DNA of 64,000 bases from DATFKA01 sp035268885. GTDB lineage: Bacteria; Bacteroidota; Bacteroidia; Chitinophagales; Saprospiraceae. This document shows, piece by piece, positions 1 to 9,300 of the stretch; the first letter of the stretch is position 1, and each line of letters starts with the position of its first letter. The position numbers and the translations under genes are program-made. The notes beneath the pieces are model-generated. The model did no database searches. It was not told the origin of the DNA and worked only from the letters and a program-made list of their open reading frames with translations. The stretch spans positions 9,047 through 73,046 of the forward strand of contig DATFKA010000115.1 of assembly GCA_035268885.1 (NCBI GenBank). The letters run 5' to 3'.

Positions 1-2
1 TG

Positions 3-224
3 GCTTTCAGCCGGGCGCAGGGGAACGATTTAATTACACCACGTCCACAGTGGCAGTTTCCCGGCCTCAAAGCCGGTGATCAGTGGTGCCTTTGCGTTTT
101 ACGCTGGAAGGAAGCGCTGGAGGCCGGGGTAGCCCCCCAGGTCGTTTTGGAAGCGACCCACGATAAAAGTCTGAACTTTGTAGAAATGGAAGATCTGCTT
201 GCTCATGCCTATAAAAAAGCATAG
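3..224 (+). CDS. DUF2237 family protein, C-terminal part (gene begins before the window)
   Basis: An open frame runs from the window edge to a TAG at 222-224 and encodes about 73 residues. The segment GNDLITPRPQW, then FPGLKAGDQWCLC, RWKEAL and APQVVLEATH is the conserved C-terminal half of the DUF2237 family (small proteins of about 120 residues, function unknown). Roughly the first 40-50 residues, including the Cys-rich N-terminus usual for the family, lie outside the window. The gene faces the M48 protease gene tail to tail, with a hairpin between them. Confidence 0.8.
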   Translation, partial: AFSRAQGNDLITPRPQWQFPGLKAGDQWCLCVLRWKEALEAGVAPQVVLEATHDKSLNFVEMEDLLAHAYKKA

Positions 225-267
225 CCCACCTTCTCTTAAGAAGACGGACTATGCGGTTGATTTTTTC
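219..267 (+). terminator. Hairpin between convergent genes, probable terminator
   Basis: GCATAG at 219-224 pairs with CTATGC at 249-254, and CTTCT/AGAAG pair inside, with a few G-U pairs between. A T-run starts at 261, a few bases past the stem. The site lies between two convergent stops (224 and 293), as expected for a terminator. The gap between stem and T-run makes it imperfect. Confidence 0.45.
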
Positions 268-292
268 TTCGAAGCACTTTCAGTCTCTTGTT

Positions 293-1090
293 TTATTTGC
301 CGAATTTTTCAATGGCAATGGGCGCCAAGCGCTCCAGATTGGCAATGCGTTCCTGATTGGGCGGGTGCGTAGATAAAAGCTTGGGTGGGGCTGCACCTCC
401 GGAAAGGGCACTCATTCTTTCCCAAAACTTGGCTCCCTCGTAGGGGTCATAGCCAGCCATCGTCATAAAGTATAAGCCCAATTCATCCGCTTCGGATTCG
501 TGTAGGCGGCTGTAGGCCAGGATACCCAGTTGGGAACCAATACCCAGCGCCGTTGCGGCCAGATTTTTGGTGGTTTGTGGTTGTTCAGCCAATAAGACCT
601 CAACGGCCACCGCACTACCAAATTGGGCCAGAACCCCCTGACTCATGCGTTCTCCACCGTGTCCGGCAATGGCGTGTGCAATCTCATGGGACATTACTAC
701 GGCAATACCATCATCCGTATTACAGAGGGGCATAATACCCGTATAAAAGGCAATTTTGCCACCAGGCATGGCCCAGGCATTGACCTGATCATCCTGAATG
801 AGATTAATCTCCCAATTATAGCCATCAAGCTGCGCGCCCATGCCGTTGGCTCGCATATACTGCTCAACGGAGGCAATAATATCATTTCCTACCCGGCGCA
901 GACGCTGGACATCGTTATTGCTTTCGGCAACGGTTCTACTTTGGTTAAGTGCTTGTTGGTATTGCTCACTGGCCAGGGACATCATCTGAGCAGCGGGAAT
1001 GATGGTGAGTTGCTTTCTACCCGTAATCGGTACTGTAGAGCAGGCTGCGAGTACAAAGACCAGGAAAAGAATAAATACACGCTTGATCAT
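293..1090 (-). CDS. M48 family zinc metalloprotease, lipoprotein
   Basis: 265 residues from the ATG at 1090. This start is chosen because it opens a lipoprotein signal peptide (hydrophobic residues 5-16, lipobox LAAC with Cys17); an upstream in-frame start would put 88 residues before it. The HEIAH zinc motif is at 135-139 and the third-ligand motif HESEAD at 197-202, so the catalytic set is complete. This is the LoiP/YcaL/BepA type of periplasmic M48 peptidase, anchored to a membrane lipid and expected to degrade or help fold outer-membrane proteins. It has no TPR tail, which separates it from BepA. It lies 160 bp downstream of murQ on the same strand, and co-transcription is possible but not shown. 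Confidence 0.9.
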   Translation of the reverse strand: MIKRVFILFLVFVLAACSTVPITGRKQLTIIPAAQMMSLASEQYQQALNQSRTVAESNNDVQRLRRVGNDIIASVEQYMRANGMGAQLDGYNWEINLIQDDQVNAWAMPGGKIAFYTGIMPLCNTDDGIAVVMSHEIAHAIAGHGGERMSQGVLAQFGSAVAVEVLLAEQPQTTKNLAATALGIGSQLGILAYSRLHESEADELGLYFMTMAGYDPYEGAKFWERMSALSGGAAPPKLLSTHPPNQERIANLERLAPIAIEKFGK

Positions 1091-1250
1091 AAGATTGGTT
1101 TTTATATAAAAAGTAAATATAAAACGAAGTGTTCGCGTACTCCGTTCGTGTAGAGGCAGTATTAATAAAACTTTAATTAAAAAAGCTTGTGAAAGGCTTA
1201 AGGCCCTCGAAGTCTCTACTTTACGAATATACGGGAAATGTTTCATTGAT

Positions 1251-2072
1251 TCAGCCCAGAAATCGCTCACGGTTCTGACTTTCAATGGCTTTTCGTACGC
1301 TACCGTGGGTGATGAGCAGTTGATGCGCCCGATCGTATTCGATCTGCAGGGCACTCATGACCATCTTGGTACCTCGCTCCACCAATTTTTCATTACTTAA
1401 TTGCATATCTACCATTTTATTATCCTGCACGCGCCCCAGGCCAATCATTGTGGTGGTGGATATCATGTTGAGCACCAATTTCTGTGCCGTTCCGGCCTTT
1501 AACCGGGTACTTCCCGTGACAAATTCCGGGCCTACAACAACTTCAATGGGATAATCCGCATATTGACTTAGTGGCGTACCGGGGTTGCAAGTGATACAAG
1601 CGGTCGTGATGCCATGGTGTTGACATTCTTTGAGTCCATGGATGACGTAGGGCGTCGTTCCGGAGGCCGCAATTCCGATAACGACATCCTGAATATTGAT
1701 ATATTGATTATTCAGATCGATCCAGGCCTGCTTGGTACTGTCTTCTGCTTTTTCTACGGCACTGCGAATAGCCTGGTCACCACCGGCGATTAAACCGATT
1801 ACCCAGTCTTCCGGGACACCAAAGGTAGGTGGACATTCCGAGGCATCCAGGATACCCAGTCTTCCGGAGGTGCCGGCACCAATGTAAAAAAGTCGTCCCC
1901 CCTGCTTCATTTTATGGATGATGTGCTCTACTAATGGGGTGATTTGTGGAATAGCCTGACCAACTACCTCAGGTACACTGCGATCTTCTTGGTTCATCAT
2001 TTTTAAAAGATCAGCTACTCTTTGCTTTTCGAGGTGGCGGTAGGGAGAAGGTTCTTCTGTTACTTTACTCAT
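1251..2072 (-). CDS. murQ: N-acetylmuramic acid 6-phosphate etherase
   Basis: 273 residues from the ATG at 2072; the 16 extra in-frame residues upstream do not resemble the family start. The SIS domain carries the MurQ signature IGAGTSGRLGILDASE at about residues 77-92 and the second phosphosugar loop GIAASGTTPYV. MurQ cleaves the D-lactyl ether of MurNAc-6-phosphate to give GlcNAc-6-phosphate in cytoplasmic peptidoglycan recycling. Length agrees with other Bacteroidota MurQ proteins, slightly shorter than the E. coli enzyme. No AnmK, NagZ or MurP gene is adjacent, so the rest of the recycling pathway must be elsewhere. Confidence 0.94.
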   Translation of the reverse strand: MSKVTEEPSPYRHLEKQRVADLLKMMNQEDRSVPEVVGQAIPQITPLVEHIIHKMKQGGRLFYIGAGTSGRLGILDASECPPTFGVPEDWVIGLIAGGDQAIRSAVEKAEDSTKQAWIDLNNQYINIQDVVIGIAASGTTPYVIHGLKECQHHGITTACITCNPGTPLSQYADYPIEVVVGPEFVTGSTRLKAGTAQKLVLNMISTTTMIGLGRVQDNKMVDMQLSNEKLVERGTKMVMSALQIEYDRAHQLLITHGSVRKAIESQNRERFLG

Positions 2073-2207
2073 AAATAAATGGATTCCTTTTGCTAAAAAG
2101 GCTATGTTTTTCGGGTACAAAAATCTAGCTGTAAATTATACTTTTTTGTTTGCTAAAAAAAACCGATTTTAGGAGATAAGAAAAATGGCCGAATTATCAC
2201 CCAAATT

Positions 2208-3311
2208 ATGAAGATAAGAAAACAATCCTCGATCGGCGTGGCACTGCTACTTCCGATCTTTCTAATATGCCTGTTCCTCCTGGCTTCCCTACCGGCACCC
2301 CAAGGGGTAAACTACCGGGGGGCGAAGATCAAAGGCTTCTCCTGGGAAGCTACAGATTCCGTAGATCAGGAGCACATGCAATCCATCATGCCGTATCACG
2401 TCAATTGGATTGCCCAAACCCCCTTCGGCTGGCAAGCCAATGTCCACCAGCCCGAACTGGTCTACCGCAGTGACCGGGGCTACTGGGGCGAGCGGGATCG
2501 CGGCCTGATTCACACCACCGGAGTGGCGCAGCGAGCGGGCGTGCAAACGATGCTTAAACCACACATCTGGATGGGGCGCAACAGTGGCGGTTGGCGATCA
2601 GACATTGAGATGCAAAACGAGGCGGATTGGCAAATCTGGTTCGAGAATTACGAAAAATTTATTCTGCATTATGCCAGGCTGGCAGAGGAGCAACAGATCC
2701 CCCTCTTTTGTATAGGAACGGAGCTTTACAAGTGTGCCAGTCAGCGAGAAGCGGATTGGCGAGCATTAATCGCCCGAATTCGCGAAGTGTATTCCGGTGA
2801 TTTGACTTACGCGGCTAATTTTTATGAAGAGTACGAATCTATTCAGTTTTGGGATGCCCTGGATTACATTGGAGTGCAGGGGTATTTCCCACTTACTAAA
2901 AAAGAAGATCCCAGCCTGGAGGACCTTAAAAAAGGCTGGCGCCCCCATTATAAGTCCTTAAAGCGATTTGCCGGGCGCTGGGATCGCCCGGTGATCTTTA
3001 CGGAATTGGGTTACCGTAGTATGCGTAACGCGGCCATCGAACCCTGGACCTGGCCAGACCGTATGGAGTATAAGGAAGAAGATGTATCCACAGCGGTACA
3101 GGCACGGTGTTACGAGGCTTTCTTTAAGGTCTTCTGGGAGGAAGACTGGGTGGCGGGTGTTTTCTTCTGGAAATGGAGCCGTCGCAATTATAAGCCGGAA
3201 GCCTACGCCGCTCGTCAGCGCCGACGTCAACGGGATACTTCTCCGATCGATTTTTCTCCGAAGGAACCTGCCCTGGACGTTGTGGAAGATTGGTTTTCCA
3301 GGGGGGATTAA
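2208..3311 (+). CDS. GH113-like TIM-barrel glycoside hydrolase, membrane-anchored
   Basis: 367 residues. An N-terminal hydrophobic stretch (about 10-28) is a signal peptide or anchor, and the rest is a TIM-barrel of the type found in family 113 beta-mannanases and related 'glycoside hydrolase TIM-barrel-like' proteins. Candidate catalytic glutamates are E172 in CIGTELYK (acid/base, strand 4) and E266 in IFTELGYRS (nucleophile, strand 7). WMGRNSGGW and the C-terminal FFWKWS also fit the fold. Substrate cannot be fixed from sequence; mannan or another beta-glycan is likely by family. Transcribed divergently from murQ. Confidence 0.78.
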   Translation: MKIRKQSSIGVALLLPIFLICLFLLASLPAPQGVNYRGAKIKGFSWEATDSVDQEHMQSIMPYHVNWIAQTPFGWQANVHQPELVYRSDRGYWGERDRGLIHTTGVAQRAGVQTMLKPHIWMGRNSGGWRSDIEMQNEADWQIWFENYEKFILHYARLAEEQQIPLFCIGTELYKCASQREADWRALIARIREVYSGDLTYAANFYEEYESIQFWDALDYIGVQGYFPLTKKEDPSLEDLKKGWRPHYKSLKRFAGRWDRPVIFTELGYRSMRNAAIEPWTWPDRMEYKEEDVSTAVQARCYEAFFKVFWEEDWVAGVFFWKWSRRNYKPEAYAARQRRRQRDTSPIDFSPKEPALDVVEDWFSRGD

Positions 3312-3363
3312 CGGATGGTATACAAGGAGACGGGACGTCGCTTACCACGCAGCTGCAAGTCGC

Positions 3364-3886
3364 TCATCTCGCGGGGACGCAGGCCGTTTGGCGCAGACCC
3401 TGGTCCAGCTTCCAGATGATGACAATCTCATCTCCAACGTACTGGTGAATGATACCACGGGAATTAAGAATCGGTAGGGTGGCCTCCCGAAAAAAGGCCC
3501 GTAGAAAATTGAAGTATTTTCCAATAAAAAATCGCGCAAAACGCCCGGCACGTATTTGTCATTCACCAAAAGGGCGGCTATACTGATGAAGGAAATGATG
3601 AGCCACAGGGAATAATTCTTGAAATACTCCAGACTCCAAAGGTAGTCCCCGATGCTCCAAAAAAAAATACCATAATATAACCGCCCACTAAAGCTGCCGC
3701 CAGTGCACGGAGCACGTCGTAGGTTAAATAAGTCCAAAAGGGATAATTCGCATCCAGGTCGACGTGGTTTAGCAGTACTTCGTATTCGAATAAAAATTGT
3801 CCCACGGCAATAAGTACCCATAAGCTTATGATTCAGCTGAGTTTCTTGAGTTGCAATTTTAGGTGGTTTCTTGCCAGGACTTTCAT
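3364..3886 (-). pseudogene. Decayed class III adenylate cyclase with membrane N-terminus
   Basis: Reading from ATG at 3886, the product begins MKVLARNHLKLQLKKLS, hits an in-frame TGA, then continues IISLWVLIAVGQFLFEYEVLL with several membrane segments. The frame is lost at an A9 run (3659-3667), resumes as WSIGDYLWSLEYFKN, and shifts again at an A6 run (3526-3531). The third frame reads IGKYFNFLRAFFREATLPI, followed by IHQYVGDEIVIIW, the dimer-interface and metal-site motif of class III nucleotidyl cyclases, then a stop (3364-3366). The segment that should hold the first metal-binding Asp is missing and the C-terminal half of the catalytic domain is absent. One stop, two frameshifts, an internal deletion and a truncation make this a dead gene. 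Confidence 0.75.
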
Positions 3887-4037
3887 ACTTGTAATTTAGG
3901 AAATTGCTAATGGATTTTTTGGCGAAAGCCAAGAAAACCCTGCGATCAAAGAATTTACTTTCCACCCTGGTCATTTGAAAGTAAATTTGTACATTAATGG
4001 CTGTATTCGATCAGTTAACCTAAAATCCATTTCTACC

Positions 4038-4973
4038 ATGAAAAGAGTAATGAAAGTACTGTTTATCTTACTTGGTGTTGCCGTCTTATTAGTTGCGGGC
4101 TTTCTGGCTTTCCTCAAATTTAAACCACTTCCCAATTACAGTGATGTGCCGCTTAAGGAAATAAATATCACCGCCGATAGTGCCACGCTGGCGCTGGGCA
4201 GAAAGCTGGTCGACCACAATTGTGCGGGGTGCCACCGTCCCGAAGGCCAGGTTTATGCCGGAGGCTATTTCGAAGATGAAGCAGCACACAAAGCCTTCGG
4301 AACCCTTTACGTTCCCAATATTACCCAAAGCATGGAAAATGGCATTGGAGATTATACGGCTGCCGAACTGTACCGCTTGTTACGTACGGGCGTAAACAAA
4401 GAAGGAAAACCACTTCTGCCGGTTATGCCCCGCTACGTGATTATGGCCGATGAAGACCTTAAAGCCATCATTGCCTATTTGCAGTCCAGCGATCAGGCAG
4501 TACTAGCGGATGAGACCGCACAACCGCCGCATAAGCCGAGTTTATTAGCCAAAGGTCTACTAAGCTTTGCGATTAAACCCTTTCCTTATAAGGAGCAATA
4601 CCCGGCCAAACCGCCGATCAGTGATCCGGTGGCCTACGGAAAATATCTGGTAGACGCTCAGATGGGCTGCTACTTTTGCCACTCGGCCGGCCTGGATAAG
4701 TGGGATATGGAAAACCCGGTAAATACCGAGGGCTACCTGGGTGGTGGCACTGCTTTCCTCGTCAAGGAAGATACGATTGTATCTCCCAGCTTGTTGATGG
4801 ACGGTGAATCTAATGTCAGTCAGTGGACTAAAGAAGCCTTCATCGGGGCCGTGAAATACGGGCAGCGGGAAGGACAGGCTGGCTACCGTAAGCCTATGCA
4901 CCCTTATCCTATGCTGGATAGCCTGGAAATTGGTGCGATTTACGCCTATTTAAACGATTACTCCGGAAAATAA
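4038..4973 (+). CDS. Di-heme cytochrome c, membrane-anchored
   Basis: 311 residues from ATG 4038, which opens with one transmembrane or signal segment (about 7-27). Two heme c motifs are present, CAGCH at 62-66 and CYFCH at 211-215, each in its own cytochrome c domain. M130 (VMPRY) and a Met in the C-terminal MHPYPML are plausible distal heme ligands. Such two-domain cytochromes pass electrons from periplasmic dehydrogenases to terminal oxidases. The FAH-family gene starts 13 bp downstream, so the two probably share a transcript, though the functional link is unclear. Confidence 0.88.
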   Translation: MKRVMKVLFILLGVAVLLVAGFLAFLKFKPLPNYSDVPLKEINITADSATLALGRKLVDHNCAGCHRPEGQVYAGGYFEDEAAHKAFGTLYVPNITQSMENGIGDYTAAELYRLLRTGVNKEGKPLLPVMPRYVIMADEDLKAIIAYLQSSDQAVLADETAQPPHKPSLLAKGLLSFAIKPFPYKEQYPAKPPISDPVAYGKYLVDAQMGCYFCHSAGLDKWDMENPVNTEGYLGGGTAFLVKEDTIVSPSLLMDGESNVSQWTKEAFIGAVKYGQREGQAGYRKPMHPYPMLDSLEIGAIYAYLNDYSGK

Positions 4974-4986
4974 ACTAAAGTATAAT

Positions 4987-5829
4987 ATGAAGCTGTACAG
5001 AGTCAGGCAGGGCATACTCATGGAGCAGAAAGATCAGTTCTTCTTACTGGAAAATGAAGACTGGGATACCTTTATCAACGATGATGATCTTTTTGCGAAA
5101 GCGCAAGCTCGCCTGGCCAAACTCCCGCCTATTCGCAGGCCCGAGTCCTATCTGCCTACGCATCTGTTACCCCCAATTGGTACACAAGAAGTTTGGGCCA
5201 GTGGCGTCACGTACTTCAATAGCAAATTGGCCCGCCAGGAGGAATCTAAAGAGGCGGGTGGGGGAGACTTTTACGCCAAAGTGTACCTGGCCGACCGGCC
5301 CGAGCTTTTCTTTAAAGCCACGGCACAGCGGACCGTAGGGCAGGGGGGCAAGGTACGCATCCGCCGTGACTCCACCTGGAACGTACCCGAGCCGGAGTTG
5401 ACCCTCTTGCTTTCCTCCAGCGGTAAAATTGTAGGCTACACCATCGGCAACGATATGAGCTCCCGTAGTATCGAAGGTGAAAACCCACTGTATTTACCTC
5501 AAGCGAAAACCTACGATGGAAGTGCCGCTCTGGGCCCCGGTATTTTAGTCCGGGAGCATCCCATTGACATGGATACTTCCGTGAAAATGGACATATACCG
5601 GGTGGGGAAGTCCGTTTTCAGCGGACAAACCAGGCTCTCCGAAATGAAACGCCAACCCGAAGAATTGGCGGCCTATCTATACCGGGAATGCAGTTTCCCC
5701 AAGGGCTGTTTCCTGATGACGGGCACCGGCATCGTACCGCGTAGTGACTTTACCCTGGTCAGTGGCGATCGGATCAGTATTACCATTCCACCCATTGGGG
5801 TGTTGGAGAATGTGGTTGCAGAAACATGA
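4987..5829 (+). CDS. Fumarylacetoacetate hydrolase family protein
   Basis: 280 residues with the FAH C-terminal fold: ASGVTYFNSKLAR near 71-83, metal-binding pair E135/E137 in VPEPELTLL, GNDMSSR at 154-160 supplying the acidic ligand D156, and AKTYDGSAALGP at 173-184. The family cleaves or dehydrates 2-keto acids using Mg2+ or Mn2+. The overall pattern resembles proteins annotated 2-keto-3-deoxy-arabinonate dehydratase or acylpyruvase, but sequence alone does not settle the substrate. It follows the cytochrome c gene after 13 bp. Confidence 0.85.
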   Translation: MKLYRVRQGILMEQKDQFFLLENEDWDTFINDDDLFAKAQARLAKLPPIRRPESYLPTHLLPPIGTQEVWASGVTYFNSKLARQEESKEAGGGDFYAKVYLADRPELFFKATAQRTVGQGGKVRIRRDSTWNVPEPELTLLLSSSGKIVGYTIGNDMSSRSIEGENPLYLPQAKTYDGSAALGPGILVREHPIDMDTSVKMDIYRVGKSVFSGQTRLSEMKRQPEELAAYLYRECSFPKGCFLMTGTGIVPRSDFTLVSGDRISITIPPIGVLENVVAET

Positions 5830-6006
5830 GTTTGCTTAAGGAAATATACGCCATCATTTTCCTTTGTTGCAGGCGGCAGGGCTAATAGAATCTGGGCATT
5901 ATCTTTTTATTAGGTCGTTGGTTCTCTGATTTTCAAATAATTATGATTGCAGACGGCTCCTATGCTGTAATGGAACTGTTTGCTGAAACTCGAATAGGTC
6001 TAAAAT

Positions 6007-6042
6007 AAAAAAGGCATCAATCAATTTAATGACTGATGCCTT
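6007..6042 (-). terminator. Rho-independent terminator of tRNA-Leu
   Basis: On the minus strand AAGGCATCAGTCA pairs with TGATTGATGCCTT (12 of 13 positions) and is followed directly by a T-run (A-run 6007-6012 on the plus strand). It starts 1-2 bp after the tRNA 3' end. Confidence 0.88.
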
Positions 6043-6043
6043 G

Positions 6044-6128
6044 TACCCGGAGCGGGAATCGAACCCGCACGGCCGCAATGGCCACAGGATTTTAAGTCCT
6101 GCGTGTCTACCAATTCCACCACCCGGGC
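6044..6128 (-). tRNA. tRNA-Leu (anticodon UAA)
   Basis: 85 nt with acceptor GCCCGGG pairing with CCGGGU, discriminator A, the leucine-type D-arm TGGTGGAATTGGTAGACAC, anticodon loop CTTAAAA (UAA), a long variable arm (GGCCATTGCGGCC) and T-arm GCGGGTTCGATTCCCGC. The type II structure and anticodon identify leucine. CCA is not encoded (CAA follows). Confidence 0.96.
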
Positions 6129-6191
6129 CTTGGTACTCATTTAGTTAAAAGGCTTTCTCCTTTGAAAAAGTTCCTTCCTTCAAGAGCGATG

Positions 6192-6223
6192 CAAAACTAC
6201 TTCAAAATTCAATAATTTCGCAA
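6192..6223 (-). promoter_or_regulatory. Promoter of tRNA-Leu
   Basis: Minus-strand TAGTTTTG (6199-6192) fits the Bacteroidota -7 element TAnnTTTG, with TTG (6223-6221) 21 bp upstream as the -33 element. Predicted start about 6185, giving a 57-nt leader before the tRNA. Confidence 0.65.
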
Positions 6224-6345
6224 TCTTTTTTAAAGTTTTTCTTCCTACCCACCCAAAAAGTCAAACTCACCCGACCACCCGACCACCCGAAAATCTGGCA
6301 TAGCTTTTGCTTCTTCTCTTGTAGATAACCTTGCAAATCCTTTAT

Positions 6346-9300
6346 ATGAGAAAGCCATTACGATCCCATGCCTTATTTTATGGATTATTACTTCCGATGT
6401 TCATGCACTTGTTGTATGTCAACCACAGTCCCAAGACAGCCCTGCCGGAAAACAGTAGAGTAGTAGCCGATATTGTGGGTTGTGCCGGAAATGATACCCG
6501 TCTGGAAATTTGTACTTTTTGTAGTGATATCGATATGGAGATCAACTTCATGGAGCGTTTAGATGGTCAACCGCGCTCGGGAGGAGTCTGGACGGATCTG
6601 GACAATTCGGGCTTGGACATCAGTGATTCCACCCGCGTGGATGTGGCCGGACTGAATACGGGGATTTATCGTTTTCGCTATAATACCAGCGCCCAGGGAG
6701 CCTGTCCGGATGATTCGGCTGTGCTAAGCCTGGATGTGACCGGTGCCAATACCATTGCCTGTGTAGATCGGATTGAGGCACAGCTCGGAGCTGATTGTGC
6801 CTTTGAATTGATGGTCGATCAGGTGCTGTCGGGCAGTGCCGTTTGTGAAGACGAACTCAGCGTGCTGGCCTTTGATTTTGCCACGGGTTTTAATGGAAGC
6901 GTTCTTACGGAATCCCAGGTGGGAAAGGAATTGGACGTTGTCCTTTTTAAGCAGGGCTGCGCTGTACCGCTTTGCAATACAACCATCTTTTTGCAAGACC
7001 GGGGAGCACCCAGTATTAGCGATATCAACTGGTTGGGGGATGATTATACCCTGTATTGCGAAGATATGAACCGAATTGTCAATAATCCCCGCAGTTGGGA
7101 AGATCCTTCTTATAAATATTACTTGGGTGCACCGCTGATTAATGACTGTAGTGGCTTCTTTGTCTCCGTTACTGATAATGTAATTTACGAACCCTGTGGC
7201 ACTAATGAATATGCCACTTTACAGCGTACTTTTATTATTACCGATGCGGCGGGTAATTTCTCTTCTACTACACTGGACGCCACTTTTATCTATCCCGACC
7301 TTAGCCAAATTGCCAAATTACCCGACCTGACGATTAGCGAATGTGACCCGAACGGGGTGGCCGTACCCGATACCTACCCTTATCTGATTAATGCTTTTGG
7401 AGATACTATCTATTTGAAAGAAGATGGCTGTAACTACTCCATTGGTTTTGAAGATCGAGATTTCTTCGTTTGTGGTGGCGCCCGAAAAATTGAACGTGAA
7501 GTCCGCTATTTTGATTGGTGTACCGATCAGTTTTACCCGATTGATACCCTGGTTATCAAAATTGGCGACTTTAGTGGGCCGGTGATTGAGCGGCAGGTGG
7601 ATACCGCTAATATTCCGACCTCGCCCTTTGGTTGTGGAGGGGCGATTTCCTTACAACGCGAAGCCATAGAATTATTATTCGACGTAAATATCAGGGATTG
7701 TAATCCCAATGTAAGAGTGAGTGGTAAGGTGGAATCCTGGGATGCCCAAACCAATACTTATCAGTCGGGAGTAGCGCTACACCACGACACCTATATTGAT
7801 CAGATTCCGGCTGGATTAAATCGCTTTATTATCTCGATGGAAGATGGCTGTAAGGGGCAATCGGTCGATACCCTCTATTTTCGCACTATTGATCAGATTC
7901 CGCCCGTCATGTCCTGTATTGATCGCCTAATTGTATCCATGAGTGAAGGGCCCTACGCCAAGGTGGGTTATGTTGATATCAACGAAGGCAGTTCGGATAA
8001 TTGTGCCATCACTTCCTTTAAGGTAAGACGCCAAGTGGCTCCCGAGGCATACGAGTACTACGATTACGACGGAGATGGTCAGGTTCTGGGAGACGAGTTG
8101 GATGAGAACGGGTATACTCGTTTTGACGATTTGCGCTCGGATGGAGATTACGTGGAGTATTATTGTAATGATTTACTGCAGCCAGAGCAGCCCGTGGAGC
8201 TCTGGGGCTGGGATGCTTACGGAAATATGAATACCTGTTGGGCCACCGTGCTGCTGGAAGATAAACTGCCCCCCGTTTGCATTGCACCGAAAGATACCGT
8301 GGTGGCCTGTTACGATTATGTACCAACTGATCTGAGTCCGTTCGGCACCGCGGAGGCCTCCGATTACAGCTGTGGTGATTTGCTTATCGAAGAATTACCC
8401 GCAATCCATTCCACGAATCAGTGTGGACAGGGTACCATCCTACGTCGGTTTCAAGCGACCAAAAATCCAAACGCGGACCAGCCCCGGCTAGGACCGATTT
8501 GTGTGCAGACCATTCGTATTGAAGCGATTCATGATTACAGTATTTGTTTTCCGGCGGATACCAGTCTGGAATGTGGCCTGGAATTGGCCCAAATGGAGCC
8601 TGAGCTCAATAGTAACGGCTGCGCCCTTTTTGCCGTCAGCTTTGAAGATATCAGGCTAGAAACCGAAAATGCGGCCTGCTACAAGCTCATCCGTACCTAC
8701 AGTGTGATCAATTGGTGCGAGTATCAAAAAGAGGATCCTTTTATCCACATCGAACGCGACGTAAATGACGATAACATCCCGGGGAATTTACCGGTTTGTG
8801 TTGTGGTCAAACCGGGAGATAGTACCTTTTTGGATAGTAATACCAATCCCTACGATACCCTCCCCGACCATAAGGGCTACTACTACGGTAGTCAATCCAA
8901 CCCTAATCTTCGATCCACGGGTTACTGGAAGTATACCCAGCATATTCAGGTACGGGATACTACGCCTCCGGCACTAAGCTTTCCGGATAGCCTGGTTTTT
9001 GAAAGCCGCTATGCTACTGGGCAGGATCAGTGCTTTGGCTTGGCTACCATCCCCTTTACGATTGAGGAGACCTGCGACACCTTTATAGACTTGAGCCTTT
9101 CGTTGGATTTAAATGCTCAGGGAGAAGATTTTGTTCCGCTGTCGAAGGAATATTTGTTTGGCGACTTTCCGAATTATGAGCTCATGACCGAGTTTCCAAT
9201 CGGTAATCATCAGCTGCGCATCAGAGCAAACGACGGCTGCGGAAATACCAGTATTGTTCATATTCCCTTTGAGGTAATAGATAAGAAAGCACCGGCACCT

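Noticed and set aside
3342..3974. A single 210-codon minus-strand frame covering the cyclase remnant
   Set aside because: It joins unrelated frames of the decayed cyclase; the motifs appear only when three frames are combined.
5825..5884. 19-codon frame MSLLKEIYAIIF overlapping the FAH-family stop as ATGA
   Set aside because: Too short, no similarity recognised, no continuation in another frame.
6270..6290. Tandem CCCGACCA repeat (2.6 copies) before the giant T9SS gene
   Set aside because: Real but tiny; no sign of function and no other copies noticed.
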